Source: Aldrovandia affinis
Taxonomy: Eukaryota; Chordata; Actinopteri; Notacanthiformes; Halosauridae
NCBI GenBank assembly: GCA_029706075.1
Contig: JAINUG010000137.1
Span: 1,058,501 to 1,122,500, forward strand
Direction of reading: 5' to 3'
DNA length: 64,000 bases
Shown: positions 1-11,904 of the stretch, piece after piece
Layout of the letters: every line of letters starts with the position of its first letter
Numbering within the stretch: the stretch's first letter is position 1
Notes under the pieces: generated by a model
What the model saw: only the letters and a program-made list of their open reading frames with translations
Told to the model about the DNA's origin: nothing
The model's database searches: none
Translations under genes and position numbers: made by a program

Positions 1-60
1 AAAGTATTGAACAAGTAGGCAGTGGTGATGACAATTGGCTAGATGTACAGATGTACAGTG
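1..60 (-). mobile_element. LINE 3'-UTR fragment cut by the window edge
   Basis: The first 50 bases match the distal part of the LINE 3' region seen at 54,390-54,440 (minus) and in reverse at 27,210-27,260 (plus). The rest of the element lies outside the window. Confidence 0.7.
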
Positions 61-569
61 TTAATAAGGAAGTGTGAATGAAAACAGGCTGAGACCAATG
101 ATCAGATTAAAAGTAGCATGTCTGCCTCCTCTATCTCAAGCTCAGCAGCTGCTCGCTACTGGTACCTCCAGCTAAATAACGCAGACAGAAACTAAACACC
201 GTCGGCAATAACGTGTCCAAAGAGCAATAGGGCCCAGACGCCATACTGCTCCAATTACCGAAATTGTATGTCTGTTCCAGACCTATTTAATGACATGACA
301 GTTTTCCCAGTGTGAGCGCTCGTGCATCAGCTTCGTCAGCCTGCTCAGTGCTGCCACTGCTGACGTGTTTTGCTCAGCTCATGCTACCTTGCGCCCATGC
401 ACAGGAAATGGGTGTACCTCTCGGAAAACGTAAAAATAATATGGACAGACTAACTAACACGATGCAGCCAGGCGCTTTTACCAGGACAATGTGTATAAAG
501 CTGTAAATTGGCGTATGGAATGTCACAACACGCACGATTCACTAATTTACAGTCTAGTCACTTTATGTA

Positions 570-796
570 GGCAGCAGTGTAGTGTAATGGTTAGGGAGCT
601 GGACTTATAACTCAGAGGTTGCTGGTTCAATTCCCAGGTGGGACACTGCTGTTGTACCCTTGAGCTAAAGGTACTTAACCTGAATTGCTTCAGTAAATAT
701 CCAGCTGTATAAATGTATTGTATGTAAAATAAATCTAAACTGTGTAAGTCGCTCTGGATAAGAGCGTCCGCTAAATACCTAAAATGTAAATGTAAT
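570..796 (+). mobile_element. V-SINE-like tRNA-derived SINE, full length
   Basis: The element has three parts in order. The tRNA-like head has an A-box-like agtgtaatggttagg and a B-box-like ggttcaattcc. The core contains ttaacctgaattgcttcag and tatccagctgtataaatg, the conserved central block typical of V-SINEs. The tail is gtcgctctggataagagcg followed by aaatgtaaatgtaa. Other copies in the window share the same order. I saw no clear target-site duplication. Confidence 0.88.
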
Positions 797-1403
797 GTTG
801 GTACTGCTCAACATGTGGAATTTTACAAAATGGAAGTTCATTTTGTGCTTTACACATTTTATTGACAGTGTTTTGATCGATATTTGTCAATACTTCTGTG
901 GACTAAAGTACATCCGCAGTGTCGCACAGCAGACTTTTTGTTGGGCAAGCAAGTTTATTTTTCTTTGTATTTTTGCTTGGTACAGGGGCTCCCACTTTAA
1001 TGAAAGTACTTCTGTTCATTAAACACAAAAACTGAGACGGGTGACAAAGAAGTCAGTCTTCCAAACATGTGAGGCAAATTGTTCTGTCTACAGTGTATGC
1101 TGTGTTTGCGTGTTCAGTGAAAATACTGCACTTGTTCACGGTTAGCTCTCTAGAGACGAACACTCTCTATACAAAGTCTGTGGGCATCACCCAGTGGAAC
1201 TCAAAAATCACAGTGCCCATCCTCTAATCTTAACCAGACTGAGGCTATCGCTTTCAAACTAATAAAAACTGAGGTCTGACGTGACTGAAGATTAGTCCAC
1301 CTGGCTGCTATCAGGGACTTGCTGCCAAGGCCATTTTCATAGCTTTCTCAGAGCGCTGTGACATCACATCAGAGCTACTGTCTCCAGCATGGCTTTACAT
1401 CTG

Positions 1404-1680
1404 AAAGGCCAACACTTTGCCATCCTTCAAGAAAGCCCTCAAAACCCACCTTTTCACTATTGCTTTTGACACCTAACCTTCTACCCCTGCCCTCTCCCCC
1501 TTCCCTCCCTCCCTCCCTTTGCTCCACGCCTCACATTTTATATTTCCCTTCTTTTACTCATTTACTTTTATCTTTTTATATACATATCTCATAAAGCTTT
1601 TTTGTTTGTTTGTAAAGCATCTTTTAGTATTTAGAAAAGAGCTATAGAAATGTGATGTATTATTATTATTATTTGTTAGA
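1404..1680 (+). mobile_element. L2-like LINE 3' end fragment
   Basis: The frame around 1425-1470 reads KKALKTHLFTIAFDT before a stop, which resembles the last residues of L2-type reverse transcriptase ORFs. It is followed by a pyrimidine-rich 3' UTR and a terminal ATT microsatellite. It is short and diverged, so the clade is uncertain. Confidence 0.55.
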
Positions 1681-3118
1681 TATTTTGAGCACTCAATTTG
1701 AGCTGGTGCTGTTACATTCAGCAAAATATAAAGGTTTGTCAGAAAAAAGAGCATTTGAGCGTGCATCAAGTAAACCAGATACAGCTTAAGAGGCTGATTC
1801 AACACTCTTCATTTGAGAAATCACAATATGCTCACTTCTGTGTTAAAAAAGTACAATATGTTACAGAACAGATGTAGAATGAATAAATGTCAAACTGCCA
1901 GTTGGCTAAAATGTTAAAACCTATCAGTGTTTGTTTTTTAAAGATCTTAAAAAATGTATATATGAAAACCATGTAAACCTCCGTTAGCTGGCAGATGGAA
2001 GCTAAGGGTCATTCTTATTGGCCTCTTAATTGATTCACTGAAGTCGTTATTTTGACAGGGAGTCACTTCCCCTCGTGTTCCAGTTGTAAATCAGTCACTG
2101 ACTAAAAGGTCACTCTTAGCACCTGAGTGTTCTGGTCCCAGAACCAGAATTGATCATTGCAGTGCATCATTTCTCCCGGGCATTTTCAGTTCCGTCGCAT
2201 TTAATGAACATTGGCAGGAAGAGGTCTCTAGTTCCGAAGACCTTCCCATGTCTGGATGAGCAGATCCATGTATCAAAGATGCTTTTGCACAGCAATCACG
2301 CAAACCTGACAATAATGCCAAACTCTATATAATACTCTTTGAATAATAGCCTCCCAATAATCAAAGTGAGGCTAAAATAAAACATGGCGGTTGTGTCAGA
2401 GCCGGTCTGAGATTTAGCATGACGATTCTTTGACGATTGCTCTTGACCAATCAATGGTCTCCAGTATTGCTAGCTCCACCCTTAGGTCACTGTTCAGCTC
2501 AGTAGTACCTAAACAGAGCAGTATCTAAATTCAGCAGGGGTACTTAGGTTCGGTACAGGTCGCTTGGCCATGGAAAAAGTGACAAAACGAGGGAGCATGG
2601 ATTGGTAACCGTACCGTGCCGTACCGTCCGGTGGAAAAACGCCACAGATCACCCACTTGTTCACACACATCACTGTGGGCAGTGTATTCTCCTGTATTAG
2701 AAACACTCAACAAATAACACTGGCAATGAATACACATTCCTCAAAAATGAATAAAAAACTAAAAAAAAATGTCCTATTACAGCAGCAGTGACTTCCATTA
2801 ACTCGTCTATTGTGTGTGTGTCTGATTCAAGTCCAGTCTTTCCTTTACTGGTTCATTATGTTTCACTGTAACTCTCCATTCTTGACAGGGCAGATTCACA
2901 GAGCCTGCTGTACATCAATCCACTGTCCCTGGGTCTCTTAGATCTAGCCATTAACCCCCTCAGGCACACATAGTACAATAACATTATAACTATTGTTTAA
3001 AAACTATCTTTAAGGCATGTTTTAGTGTGCGGTTAATTAAATTACCCATCCGTACAGTGATACTACATGTTCCTCTTTTCCAACATTTCAATTATTTTCC
3101 AACATTTCAATGAAAGAT

Positions 3119-3336
3119 AGGGGTGTCCAAACTTTTTCCACTGAGGGCCAAATACAGATACGAAAAAACCATTGCGCCCCTCGGATTTAGCCAGCTGAGA
3201 GCATACAAAGTGTTCAATGAAAGCACTAGTGGTGAAACTAAGAATTACAACTCAGTCAGTGCAAGTTTCACTGCCATATTCCATTATATTGGAAGCCTGG
3301 GCCAATTAAAAATGGAAGTTTGGACACCCCTGCTCT
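3119..3336. mobile_element. hAT-type foldback element (non-autonomous)
   Basis: The left end aggggtgtccaaacttttt is the near-exact inverse complement of the right end ggaagtttggacacccctg. The CAGGGGTG-type terminus is typical of short non-autonomous hAT elements. The element is about 218 bases and has no clear 8-base target duplication. Confidence 0.6.
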
Positions 3337-4245
3337 AAGGGGTGGGGTAGTAAATGTGACTCAATGTGACTGGAATTTATCCATACATAAGTGTGTACAG
3401 TGTACAAGAGGGAGTTAAATGGTACTCTTTATTGACACAGTCATCTCAATGGAAGCAGAGACACCCCCGAGCCTGTTCAGTCAGGAAGCTATATCCCTGT
3501 CAACTTCACACCTCCACTCCATTAACAGAGTTGTGGAATTTACCACATTGTGATTGGGACAGACCCCACCGAGGAGAGGAAATGCCCCCTTTATGACATC
3601 ACAACCGAGGAGGAGATGACTCACAATGCCGCCCACAATGTCAGGTTGTTGAGACATCTCTACGCTAGAAACTGTCTCTGTTGCCCAAGGGGGGCGGGGA
3701 CCCCAGCTGCTTCTTACATTTGATGGTGATGACGCCAGATGCCACTTCCCCATGCAGCAAAGCCAGGGCTGCTAGTTTTGGATCATGTCCAGATAACAAG
3801 CTGCCTGCAATGAGAGGCCAGACCAGACACACAACAGCCAGCCAGAAGATCATCTACAGTAGAAAGACCTGTGAATTCTGGCTGAAGGACACCTTGGTCT
3901 TTTCACTGAAAAAGTGTCACCTGCAATTATCATTTAGCATGAATATTTAATAAGGGGTTGAAATCCAATACCTTTGCAGACAGTGTTTAAAAATATATAA
4001 TAAACATACTCGGAATCTAGTATATGTACTAGTAACTGTAAGTTGTAATTGTATATTGAAAAACTGTATATTGTAAACTGTATGTGCTATATTATATTGA
4101 AAAACTGTATATTGTAAACTGTATGTGCTATAAATGTTTTACTTTCTTTTGATCCAGACAATGAGACAAAAGTTTTGGATAACCTGACAGTGAGCAGATT
4201 AGTGGTAGGAACTGCAGTCTTCCTCAGAATGGTGTTCACCTCCCC

Positions 4246-4280
4246 CTTATGTTATGTTATGTTATGTTATGTTATGTTAT
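4246..4280. repeat. TTATG microsatellite
   Basis: A run of about six to seven perfect ttatg units. Confidence 0.9.
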
Positions 4281-5093
4281 AGTTGTGCCAAGCACATGCC
4301 ATGTCTCTGGCCCCATATGGCCTGGGCACCCTCTGCTTGTAAGACACTGAAGTAAAAACGAATCAATCAAAATCAAAAACAATATACATGCCATGTCTAT
4401 GGCCGCACACAGGGCTGATGTGTGACTTATCTGCACGTCCCACAGAACGCCCCCCCCAACACTGTCACCCCCAGGGCCTGTGTAAGCAGGGCCAGGACAC
4501 GAGTCTGTGCTCGTAGACACAGCGGCTCTGCCTGCAGCTGTGACAGCACAATGGCAAAGCCCTGGGGACCAGACTGCACTTCAAAGCCAAACCACATCCG
4601 CAGCATTAAAGAGACGACGGAACAGCGCGGGTCCCTGCGTCCTCTCAGGATCCAGCCTCTGCTCTCTTTCTCCTGCCACGATGGCGACGGTCGCTGACCG
4701 AATGGCTGACTGAGGCCCAATGAGGTCAGCTGCAGTACCTTTCAGAGTCTATTCATGTCGGGGTGACATAAGAGCCTGAGAAAGGCCGTGGTCGAGGCAG
4801 TGGTGTGAGCGTTTGGTTAGACACCACAAGACTTTATGCAGCAGTCTTATCGGGGCTTATCAGGGTTCATTTTCAAGCAGTTGCTGGCTTTTCCCACGAA
4901 ACGTAAAATTAGCCAAAGCTTCAGCGCTCGCACGTTAAATTATAACTGTAACGTTAAATACTGAAGAGCCTCTTCTCAGCCACAGAGTTTTTTAGCAGCT
5001 TCCATGTGAGGCAGGATTACTGTTGGAAAAAATTAGCCCAGCAGCCAAACTTGCAGCAACCAACTATGTTAATACTTTGTACTATAACAATTC

Positions 5094-5134
5094 AGTGTGT
5101 GTGTGTGTGTGTGTGTGTGTGTCTGTGTGTGTGT
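5094..5134. repeat. GT microsatellite
   Basis: An almost uninterrupted run of GT dinucleotides in slc6a15 intron 4. Confidence 0.9.
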
Positions 5135-5276
5135 AAAACACAATGACCATAATGAAATTTGCTAATCACCCACTGGAGGGGAGGCCCCCTCATAAGAAAC
5201 AATACTAAATTTAGTTATAGTGCAAGGCGGCAGAAAACTCCATCACGCACAGGAAACTTCACAAGCCGACTATAGT

Positions 5277-5601
5277 CAGGGGTGCACACAAGTGGTACAC
5301 CAGTACGCAGTTCGCGTCCTCAAACTTTAATCACGTACCGAGCAAGACAACAAACTTTTGAAACATACGTGACTTTAAGTTTGATCAGTCAGTAATGAAC
5401 TTAGTTAGTTAGTTAGTTAACTTACCAGTGATGGACTGATCAAACTTAAAGTCGCGTATGTTTCAAAAGTCCAAAAATGTTAATCACGTCCTCAAACGTT
5501 AATTGCATACCAAGCAAGACAAAGTTTGTCGTCTCGCTTGGTATGCAATTAACATTTGAGGACGCAAATGCATACTGGCGTACCACTTATGTGCACCCCT
5601 G
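5277..5601. mobile_element. hAT-type foldback element, about 325 bases
   Basis: The ends caggggtgcacacaagtgg and gtgcacccctg are inverse complements, flanked by actatagt on the left and actatgag on the right (5 of 8 bases, a weak target duplication). Two further inverted pairs lie inside: one around tgatcagtc/gactgatca with long flanking arms, and one around ttaattgcataccaagcaag. The whole element can fold into a complex cruciform. No ORF. Confidence 0.75.
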
Positions 5602-5636
5602 ACTATGAGCTCAGACATCTCAACCTAGGTAACATT

Positions 5637-5866
5637 TACATTTACATTTTTAGGCATTTAGCAGACGCTCTTATCCAGAGCGACTTACACAGTTTACATT
5701 TCTTTACATACAATCCATTTATACAGCTGGATATTTTTACTGAAGCAATTCAGGTTAAGTACCTTTAGCTCAAGGGTACAACTGCAGTGCTCCACCTGGG
5801 CATTGAACCTGCAACCTCTGAGTTACAAGCCCAACTCGCTAACCATTACACCACACTGCCACTCGC
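5637..5866 (-). mobile_element. V-SINE-like SINE with target-site duplication
   Basis: A complete minus-strand copy (tail, core, head when read on the plus strand). It is flanked by a perfect 10-base direct repeat aggtaacatt at 5627-5636 and 5867-5876, which marks it as an intact retrotransposition event. Confidence 0.92.
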
Positions 5867-8413
5867 AGGTAACATTGCGGTGGTTGAGCGTGGAGACATT
5901 TGAAAACCAGAAGGACTGCACCAATTAGCTGCACCTTAACTGTGACCTCACAAAGACCAGCTAAGGCTTATCACATGAGAGCCTACTGCAGGAACCTGAA
6001 ATAAGTGCTCATGACATTGACTTACTGGAAGCTCAGGTAGCGAGAGCTATCATTGGCCTATGGAATAACGTATCTCGGCATTAGGCATCAAAATGTTGGC
6101 TAAGCTCAGTCAAGCGCAAAATCACATGTGGTAGACCTACTCATAATCCAAATGCTTAACTTGTTTTTTAGTTTTTTTTTGCAAATATAGATTAAAGAAA
6201 CCTCTCGTGAAAATAAAGTAGAGGATAAGAGGTGCAGCGGATATGTGAAGGTCAGATTAACCAGTAATATTTAAAATAAACACAATTTCAAAATGTCAAT
6301 ATTTATATATACTGCCATATGGCTCATAGTTTTGATGGTGAGTTACAATATATGAGAATGTATTTTTATCTTTGGCCCAAGTTTTGTTACTGTACTTTTC
6401 CCTATCCTGAACGGAGATACCTTCTCTTGTCACGCCCTTCTCCAAAAGAGAAATAATTTCAAAAATGTTTCTCAATGGAGAGCACAATTCGCTCTTTTTT
6501 AAAAAGTTTTAAACCTCAAGAGCGCTGCGTGTCAGATAATGGCTAAATGATTGTTTTGTCTACACAACGTTTGCTCTGCTTTATCTAGTTTTTGCTAGAC
6601 ACAAAAAGTAAAGTATTACAAAGACAACGGCAAAATTAGGTTGCAAACTAGTAAATGTACAGCACTACCATAAAAGTTGGGACTTCGCCAGACTAGACAT
6701 TGACAACTAAATGAGGCTGGTAATCCAGTCGCATGTGCGGGAGTTGGTTTGGCGGAAAACTGCATTAATTTCAAATCGTGAATGGTTGTAACTGTGTTTA
6801 ACTGTGTGTCACTTCCCAGACCATTTCCGCCTTTCCTTCGACTGAAGACCTGAATGTGCCTTTCTGTGAAGCACATTTTCTGTCAAACTACTTTTGGCAA
6901 TCTAATTCTGAGAGCTAAACAGATTCCCACATCCTTGGCAAAGAGAGAAACATTCACAATCCTTGTCCATCTCTCTTCAGCATCCAGGTCAGTGAATTAA
7001 GAATTCAATAATCTCTCTCACTCACCCAAAAAAGCAGCGGGAAAACGAATCACATCCGATATCATTAACAGGACAATCCTGCTTGATGTGCTATGGCTTG
7101 TTTGCATTGGCACACTAGAGTATGCTGATATGAGCTACGTACCTGCCCTGAGCTAGCTCTTGGGCTACATGGAGATGGGTAGTTTGTGATCCTGTGCTTT
7201 GAGTGACAAGCAGGCTGCAGACATGAAAGAAGTCTGATCAGCATTCATAATTTGGCGACTTTTGGAGCTTCTGAACGAGACTTTTTGCGAAGCTGCACAA
7301 GTCACTGCACATGTGACTCTCCAGACATCTCAGGCTCAGGACACATGGAGACATTGAGCTCTAGAAAGCCCCCGGCCCTCTCCCTAACTTACACGATGTG
7401 GAGGCGGCTGTGGGGTAGGGGCTAATGTGCGCTGTTTGTCTGCAGGTTCCATCGGTTCAATCAAGTTCATTTTGTCTATCAAGATCTGTCAGGCTGGCCA
7501 CGCCTGCTAAACATCAGCTGACGACGCAACACAACTGTCAGGTGACGCTTCTGAGGAAGACTGCAGATGTCAGTCGAAACTGTCAGGTAATTACAATCTT
7601 TTATCTCATTGTCTGAACAAAAGAAAGTAAAACATTTATAGGTTCCATCGGTGTTTGGGTCACTCTCATGCCCCTGAGTGAGGTGTTTGACTGGGCCTCG
7701 GTACATATCTACCAACACTCTCAAACATAAAGGCACAATTAGGGACCACTTGTGTTCCTCAGGGTACAAATGTGTTAACTGTGCCTTCAGAAGGTGCACG
7801 TAAGATCCTTCATGATACGGTTTTGAAGAAATTGAAGAAAGGTACAGATATGTACCAAAGTAGGGTAATGAATTCTGATTCACACTGGCAGCCATTTTGG
7901 AATGTAAATGAGGCTTGAAGAAACATTCTTTTTATAGCAATGGTACAATTATGTTCTTCTGACTAAGGGTACAATTCAGTACCGTGTAGGGTACTGCCAC
8001 AGTGACAGACATTTCTACTTTAATGGGTACAACATGGTAACTTTCTTTCTGATAGTGTGTATTAATATACAAAATGCAACATGCAAGCCATCTGTCAGAC
8101 AAATAATGAGTGATATAAAGATTTGAGTGGGCAATCCCTCTGGCTCTGTAGACTTAAGGCGTCTACATGCTTCTGCGTAACTTGTGCGCGGTTCGCGCAA
8201 TGCAACAATGTCGCAAGCACTCTGCAATATATACGTCTGCAAAAGCTATGCGCAGACTATGCAACTTGGTGTCCTTACACTTCTGTACACTAGTAGGTGT
8301 CAATGTATTGAACAAGGTCAATAAAGTTTTCATGAAAGCAGGGAAACTCCTGTACCTTCAAACTTCTTAAGCCAATCTTTCCTGAAGCTGGTTCATTTTA
8401 CACCGCGTCGAAC

Positions 8414-8783
8414 AAATGATGCTAGCTATCTATATCGTTAGCTACTAGCTCGATGAACTGTGACCTATGAACTAGTGTTACAGGTATGGTATGCAGCTGC
8501 CTACAACGATGTCTATCACTGTATTACTGCACTGATCTCGTGCGCAAACTATGATTGTTCTTACCATGTATTAATGCACATCTTGTAAGTCGTTCTGGAT
8601 AAGAGCGTCTGCTAAATGCTTAAAATGTCAAATGTAACTATGATTGACAGCTCCGCCTCCATTCGCTAACCAACCAATGATGCTAGCTATCTATATCTAC
8701 TACTAGCTTGATGAACTGGGACCTATGAACTATGACTATGACAGCTTCGCCCTCCATTTGCTAACCAACCAACCAATCAATGA
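8414..8783 (+). repeat. Tandem duplication with a LINE 3' end inserted in its first copy
   Basis: A unit of about 105 bases beginning atgatgctagctatctatat and ending near gctaaccaaccaat occurs twice. The second copy is continuous (about 8678-8783). The first is split by a LINE 3' fragment at about 8475-8637, whose tail is the usual taagtcgttctggataagag block. The bases aacta occur on both sides of the insert. Confidence 0.75.
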
Positions 8784-8986
8784 TGCGCAACATCTACGTG
8801 AACGGTTGCGCTCCGGTCGCGGAGTCAGATTTTTGTGCTAGGCACGCGACCCCCTCTGAAACCCCCTCTGCATAGGTCTCAAAGGCTGCGTTGATGTCGC
8901 AGAGCCCTGGTTGTGTTGCTGTCGTGTTGCTGTCCCTCAAGCGGGCAGAGGCCTCTAGTCACGGCCAGGTGGAAGGCAGCTCTCAC

Positions 8987-9168
8987 CTTCCCGGAGGACT
9001 GGATGCCCTTGATCATGGCCAGGCACACCATGGTCCAGGCGGCCAGCAGGCAGAGGGTCATCTTCCAGTTGAGCCCCCCGCTGTCTGAGATGCTGTCGGA
9101 GATGTTCAGCGCCACGCGGTACCAGTAGTATGTGGTGGCCGAGCTCTTCTCACATTCGGGCTCCACGT
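8987..9168 (-). CDS. slc6a15: slc6a15 coding exon 4 (last exon inside the window)
   Basis: This 182-base exon follows a TTCTTTGCAG acceptor and ends at a GTGAGA donor (8986-8981), in phase 0. It encodes the rest of extracellular loop 2 ([20 protein letters not shown], then [15 protein letters not shown]) and TM4 with its cytoplasmic end ([25 protein letters not shown]). The cysteine in PECEK would pair with the one in exon 3, and NIS is a possible N-glycosylation site. Coding bases so far total 759, or 253 residues, about one third of the roughly 730 residues usual for the family. No following exon was found between 8986 and 1, so the gene is cut by the left window edge. Confidence 0.95.
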
Positions 9169-9189
9169 CTGCAAAGAAGACAGGCAGGC

Positions 9190-9420
9190 AGGCAGTGTAG
9201 TGTAATGGTTAGGGAACTGGGCTTGTAACGTCAAGGTTGCAGGTTCAATCCCCAGGTGGGGGGCATTGCCGTTGTACCCTTGAGCTAAAGGTACTTAACC
9301 TGAATTGCTTCAGTAAAATATCCAGCTGTATAAATGGATTGTATGTAAAGAAATGTAAACTGTGTAAGTCGCTCTGGATAAGAGCATCTGCTAAATGCCT
9401 AAAATGTAATGTAATGTAAT
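9190..9420 (+). mobile_element. V-SINE-like SINE filling slc6a15 intron 3
   Basis: A complete plus-strand copy with head (ggcagtgtagtgtaatgg), core and tail, antisense to the gene. It occupies about 230 of the 282 intron bases. Its head begins about 20 bases from the exon 4 acceptor, and its tail ends about 30 bases from the exon 3 donor. Confidence 0.92.
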
Positions 9421-9450
9421 AAGAATAAGAATAAGGCAGCAGTGTCTTAC

Positions 9451-9577
9451 ATGTGAGTGTTTTGTTCTTGACCAGTGGGCACTCATGCCAGGGCAGGGGC
9501 TGCTGGAAGGACTGTGAGAAGTAGAACAGACTCCAGCCGATGATGACGTTGTAGTACAGCGCCACGAAGAAGCACAC
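9451..9577 (-). CDS. slc6a15: slc6a15 coding exon 3
   Basis: This 127-base exon follows a CTCTGCAG acceptor and ends at a GTAAGA donor (9450-9445), leaving phase 1. It encodes TM3 ([20 protein letters not shown]) and the start of the large extracellular loop 2 ([20 protein letters not shown]). The cysteine in HECPL is the expected first half of the loop disulfide of SLC6 proteins. Intron 2 on its 5' side is 2,327 bases and full of CA-rich repeats. Intron 3 on its 3' side is only 282 bases and is mostly a V-SINE-like element. Confidence 0.95.
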
Positions 9578-9639
9578 CTGCAGAGACAACGCAACGCACC
9601 ATGAGAACTACAGTACCCACACACCAACACCATGAGAAC

Positions 9640-10059
9640 TACAGTACCCACACACACACCAGCGCCATGAGCACCACAGTACATACACACACACACCAAC
9701 ACCATGAGCACCAGTGTCCACACACACAGAGAGAGGTACCCACACACACACACACACCAACACCATGAGCACCACAGTGTACCCACACACAGAGAGGTAT
9801 CCACACACACACACACTCACACACACACACAGAGAGGTACCCACACACACACACACACACACACTCACACACACACACAGAGAGGTATCCACACACAGAG
9901 AGGTACCCCCACACACACACACACAGAACAGTACCACACACAGAGAGGTATCCACACATACACTAACACACAGACACACACGTTCACACACAAAGACACA
10001 CACACATATACATACACAAACACACACAGACACTCAGAAACATGCAGTCACAATCACAG

Positions 10060-10115
<56 letters not shown>
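9640..10115. repeat. CA-rich microsatellite with embedded GAGAGGTACCC motifs
   Basis: CA repeats are interrupted by agagaggtaccca/agagaggtatcca words and by accatgagcaccac words. They end in a pure CA run at about 10059-10113. Open frames here only encode HTHT or VCVC repeats and are not genes. Confidence 0.9.
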
Positions 10116-10118
<3 letters not shown>

Positions 10119-10839
10119 GGTCTTCAATATATGCAATTCAGTCATGAGCTGACAAACAAGACAGGAGATGGCTATTTCAGTGTAGAGCAGGGAAGGTGAA
10201 ATCTGAGAGAAATGAATCCTAACATGAAAGAGCAAACGCACACAAAACAGAGAAGTGCACATCGCATACTTCCAGTGCCTCAGAGATACACACACTCATG
10301 TGAGAACAAAGGGCTGTCTATCTGACCAGACAGTGAACGACCTTACTTCTTTAATCGCCCTTCTCTGTATGTATGCGAGCTGTTATGTACTTTGTCTCTC
10401 CTTCACCTATACTGTGTTAACAGCTACAGCTACAGTACACAACTAGTGCAGAACCATTTCCGAGGCATTAGATATACCATTACTGTAACACTCAGACAGA
10501 AAAAAGAAAACATTTTCAAGTGATGGATTGTATATTTTTTTTATACATAATTTGCTGATACTGAGCACCTGCCGCTGAATAGTTACTTACATCTCCCCTC
10601 CATATCCTGTTTTTTTGCAATACTATCCTGACTTCGAGCAATGTAAAATTGATGCCGGTTGCAACTGGAGGAAGCTGGCACCAGTGACAGTTTCCCTCAC
10701 TCTCAGACAGACTGGCTCAGTGGCTAACTGAGTGGACAGCTCCTCAAGCCAACACAGTCCCCGCTGATGACCAGAGGCGGCTCACTTCTTGTTTCTTGAT
10801 TATAGATTATTATGATCATTATGCCATTATCACATTTGG

Positions 10840-11079
10840 TACCCACACACACAGTGACTCGTCTAACAGGGCCCCTCACACACAGACAGGGCCCCACACA
10901 CACACTGACTCCTCTAACAGGGCCCCTCACACACAGACAGGGCCCCTCACACACACACTGACTCCTCTAACAGGGCCCCTCTCACACACAGGGCCTCTCA
11001 GACACACACACACACAGACAGGGCCCCTCTCAGACACACACACACACACACACACACAGTGACTCCTGTAACAGGGCCT

Positions 11080-11140
<61 letters not shown>

Positions 11141-11570
11141 ACTCTTCTAACAGGGCCCCTCTCACACACACACACACACTGACTCCTCTAACAGTGCCCC
11201 TCACACACACACACACACACTGACTCCTCTAACAGGGCCCCTTTCTCTCTCACACACACACACTGACTCCTCTAACAGGGCCTCACACACACACAGGGCC
11301 TCACACACACACACACACTGACTCCTCTAACAGGGCCTAATATATATATATGCCATTTAGCAGACGCTTTTATCCAAAGCGACTTACAGTAGTGAATGCA
11401 TACATTTTCAGTATATGTGGCCCCCCAACAACGCTGTGCTCTACCAACTGAGCCACAGACACACACACACACACACACACTGACTCCTCTAGCAGGGCCC
11501 TCACACACACACTGACTCCTCTAACAGGGCCCCTCACACACACACACACACAGTGACTCCTCTAACAGGG

Positions 11571-11601
<31 letters not shown>

Positions 11602-11806
11602 GTGACTCCTCTAGCAGGGCCCCTCTCTCTCTCACACACACACAGTGACTCCTCTAGCAGGGCCCCTCACACACACACACACACACACACAGTGACTCCT
11701 AAGGCAGGGCCCCTCACACACACACACACACACACACAGTGACTCCTAAGGCAGGGCCGCTCACACACACACACACACACACTGACTCCTCTAACAGGGC
11801 CTCTCA

Positions 11807-11877
<71 letters not shown>

Positions 11878-11898
11878 ACTCCTCTCACAGGGCCGCTC
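10840..11898. repeat. Minisatellite of slc6a15 intron 2 (GACTCCTCTAACAGGGCC core plus CA spacers)
   Basis: About 18 copies of the core gactcctctaacagggcc, with variants ctagcaggg and ctaaggcaggg, are separated by CA runs of variable length. The last unit at about 11874-11900 runs directly into the splice donor of exon 2. On the coding strand each unit reads GTGAGGGGCCCTGTTAGAGG, which resembles the real donor region GTGAGAGAGCGGCCCTGTGA. A SINE interrupts the array at 11338-11458. Confidence 0.9.
11338..11458 (-). mobile_element. tRNA-derived SINE (ggctcag-head family) inside the minisatellite
   Basis: On the minus strand the head carries ggctcagttggtagagcac, followed by a shortened B-box region, the body actgaaaatgtatgcattca and the tail cgctttggataaaagcgtc. 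It lies between two units of the intron 2 minisatellite, so it inserted after at least part of that array had formed. Confidence 0.85.
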
Positions 11899-11904
11899 TC
11901 TCAC

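Larger units (their letters stand above)
1..8986 (-). other. slc6a15: slc6a15 intron 4, partial
   Basis: This is non-coding sequence downstream of slc6a15 exon 4. I looked on the minus strand for the next conserved segments of the family (the SSLFPYVVL region of TM5 and the HMFTPK loop) and saw neither. The stretch holds two V-SINE-like copies, two LINE 3' fragments, foldback elements at 3.1 and 5.3 kb, short GT and TTATG microsatellites and a local duplication at 8.4-8.8 kb, listed separately. I recognise nothing in roughly 1.7-3.1, 3.4-4.2, 4.3-5.1 and 5.9-8.4 kb. Confidence 0.7.

Noticed and set aside
7425-7616. Short frame after a tgcag-type acceptor, considered as an slc6a15 exon on the plus strand
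   Set aside because: Wrong strand for the gene and no similarity to any transporter segment.
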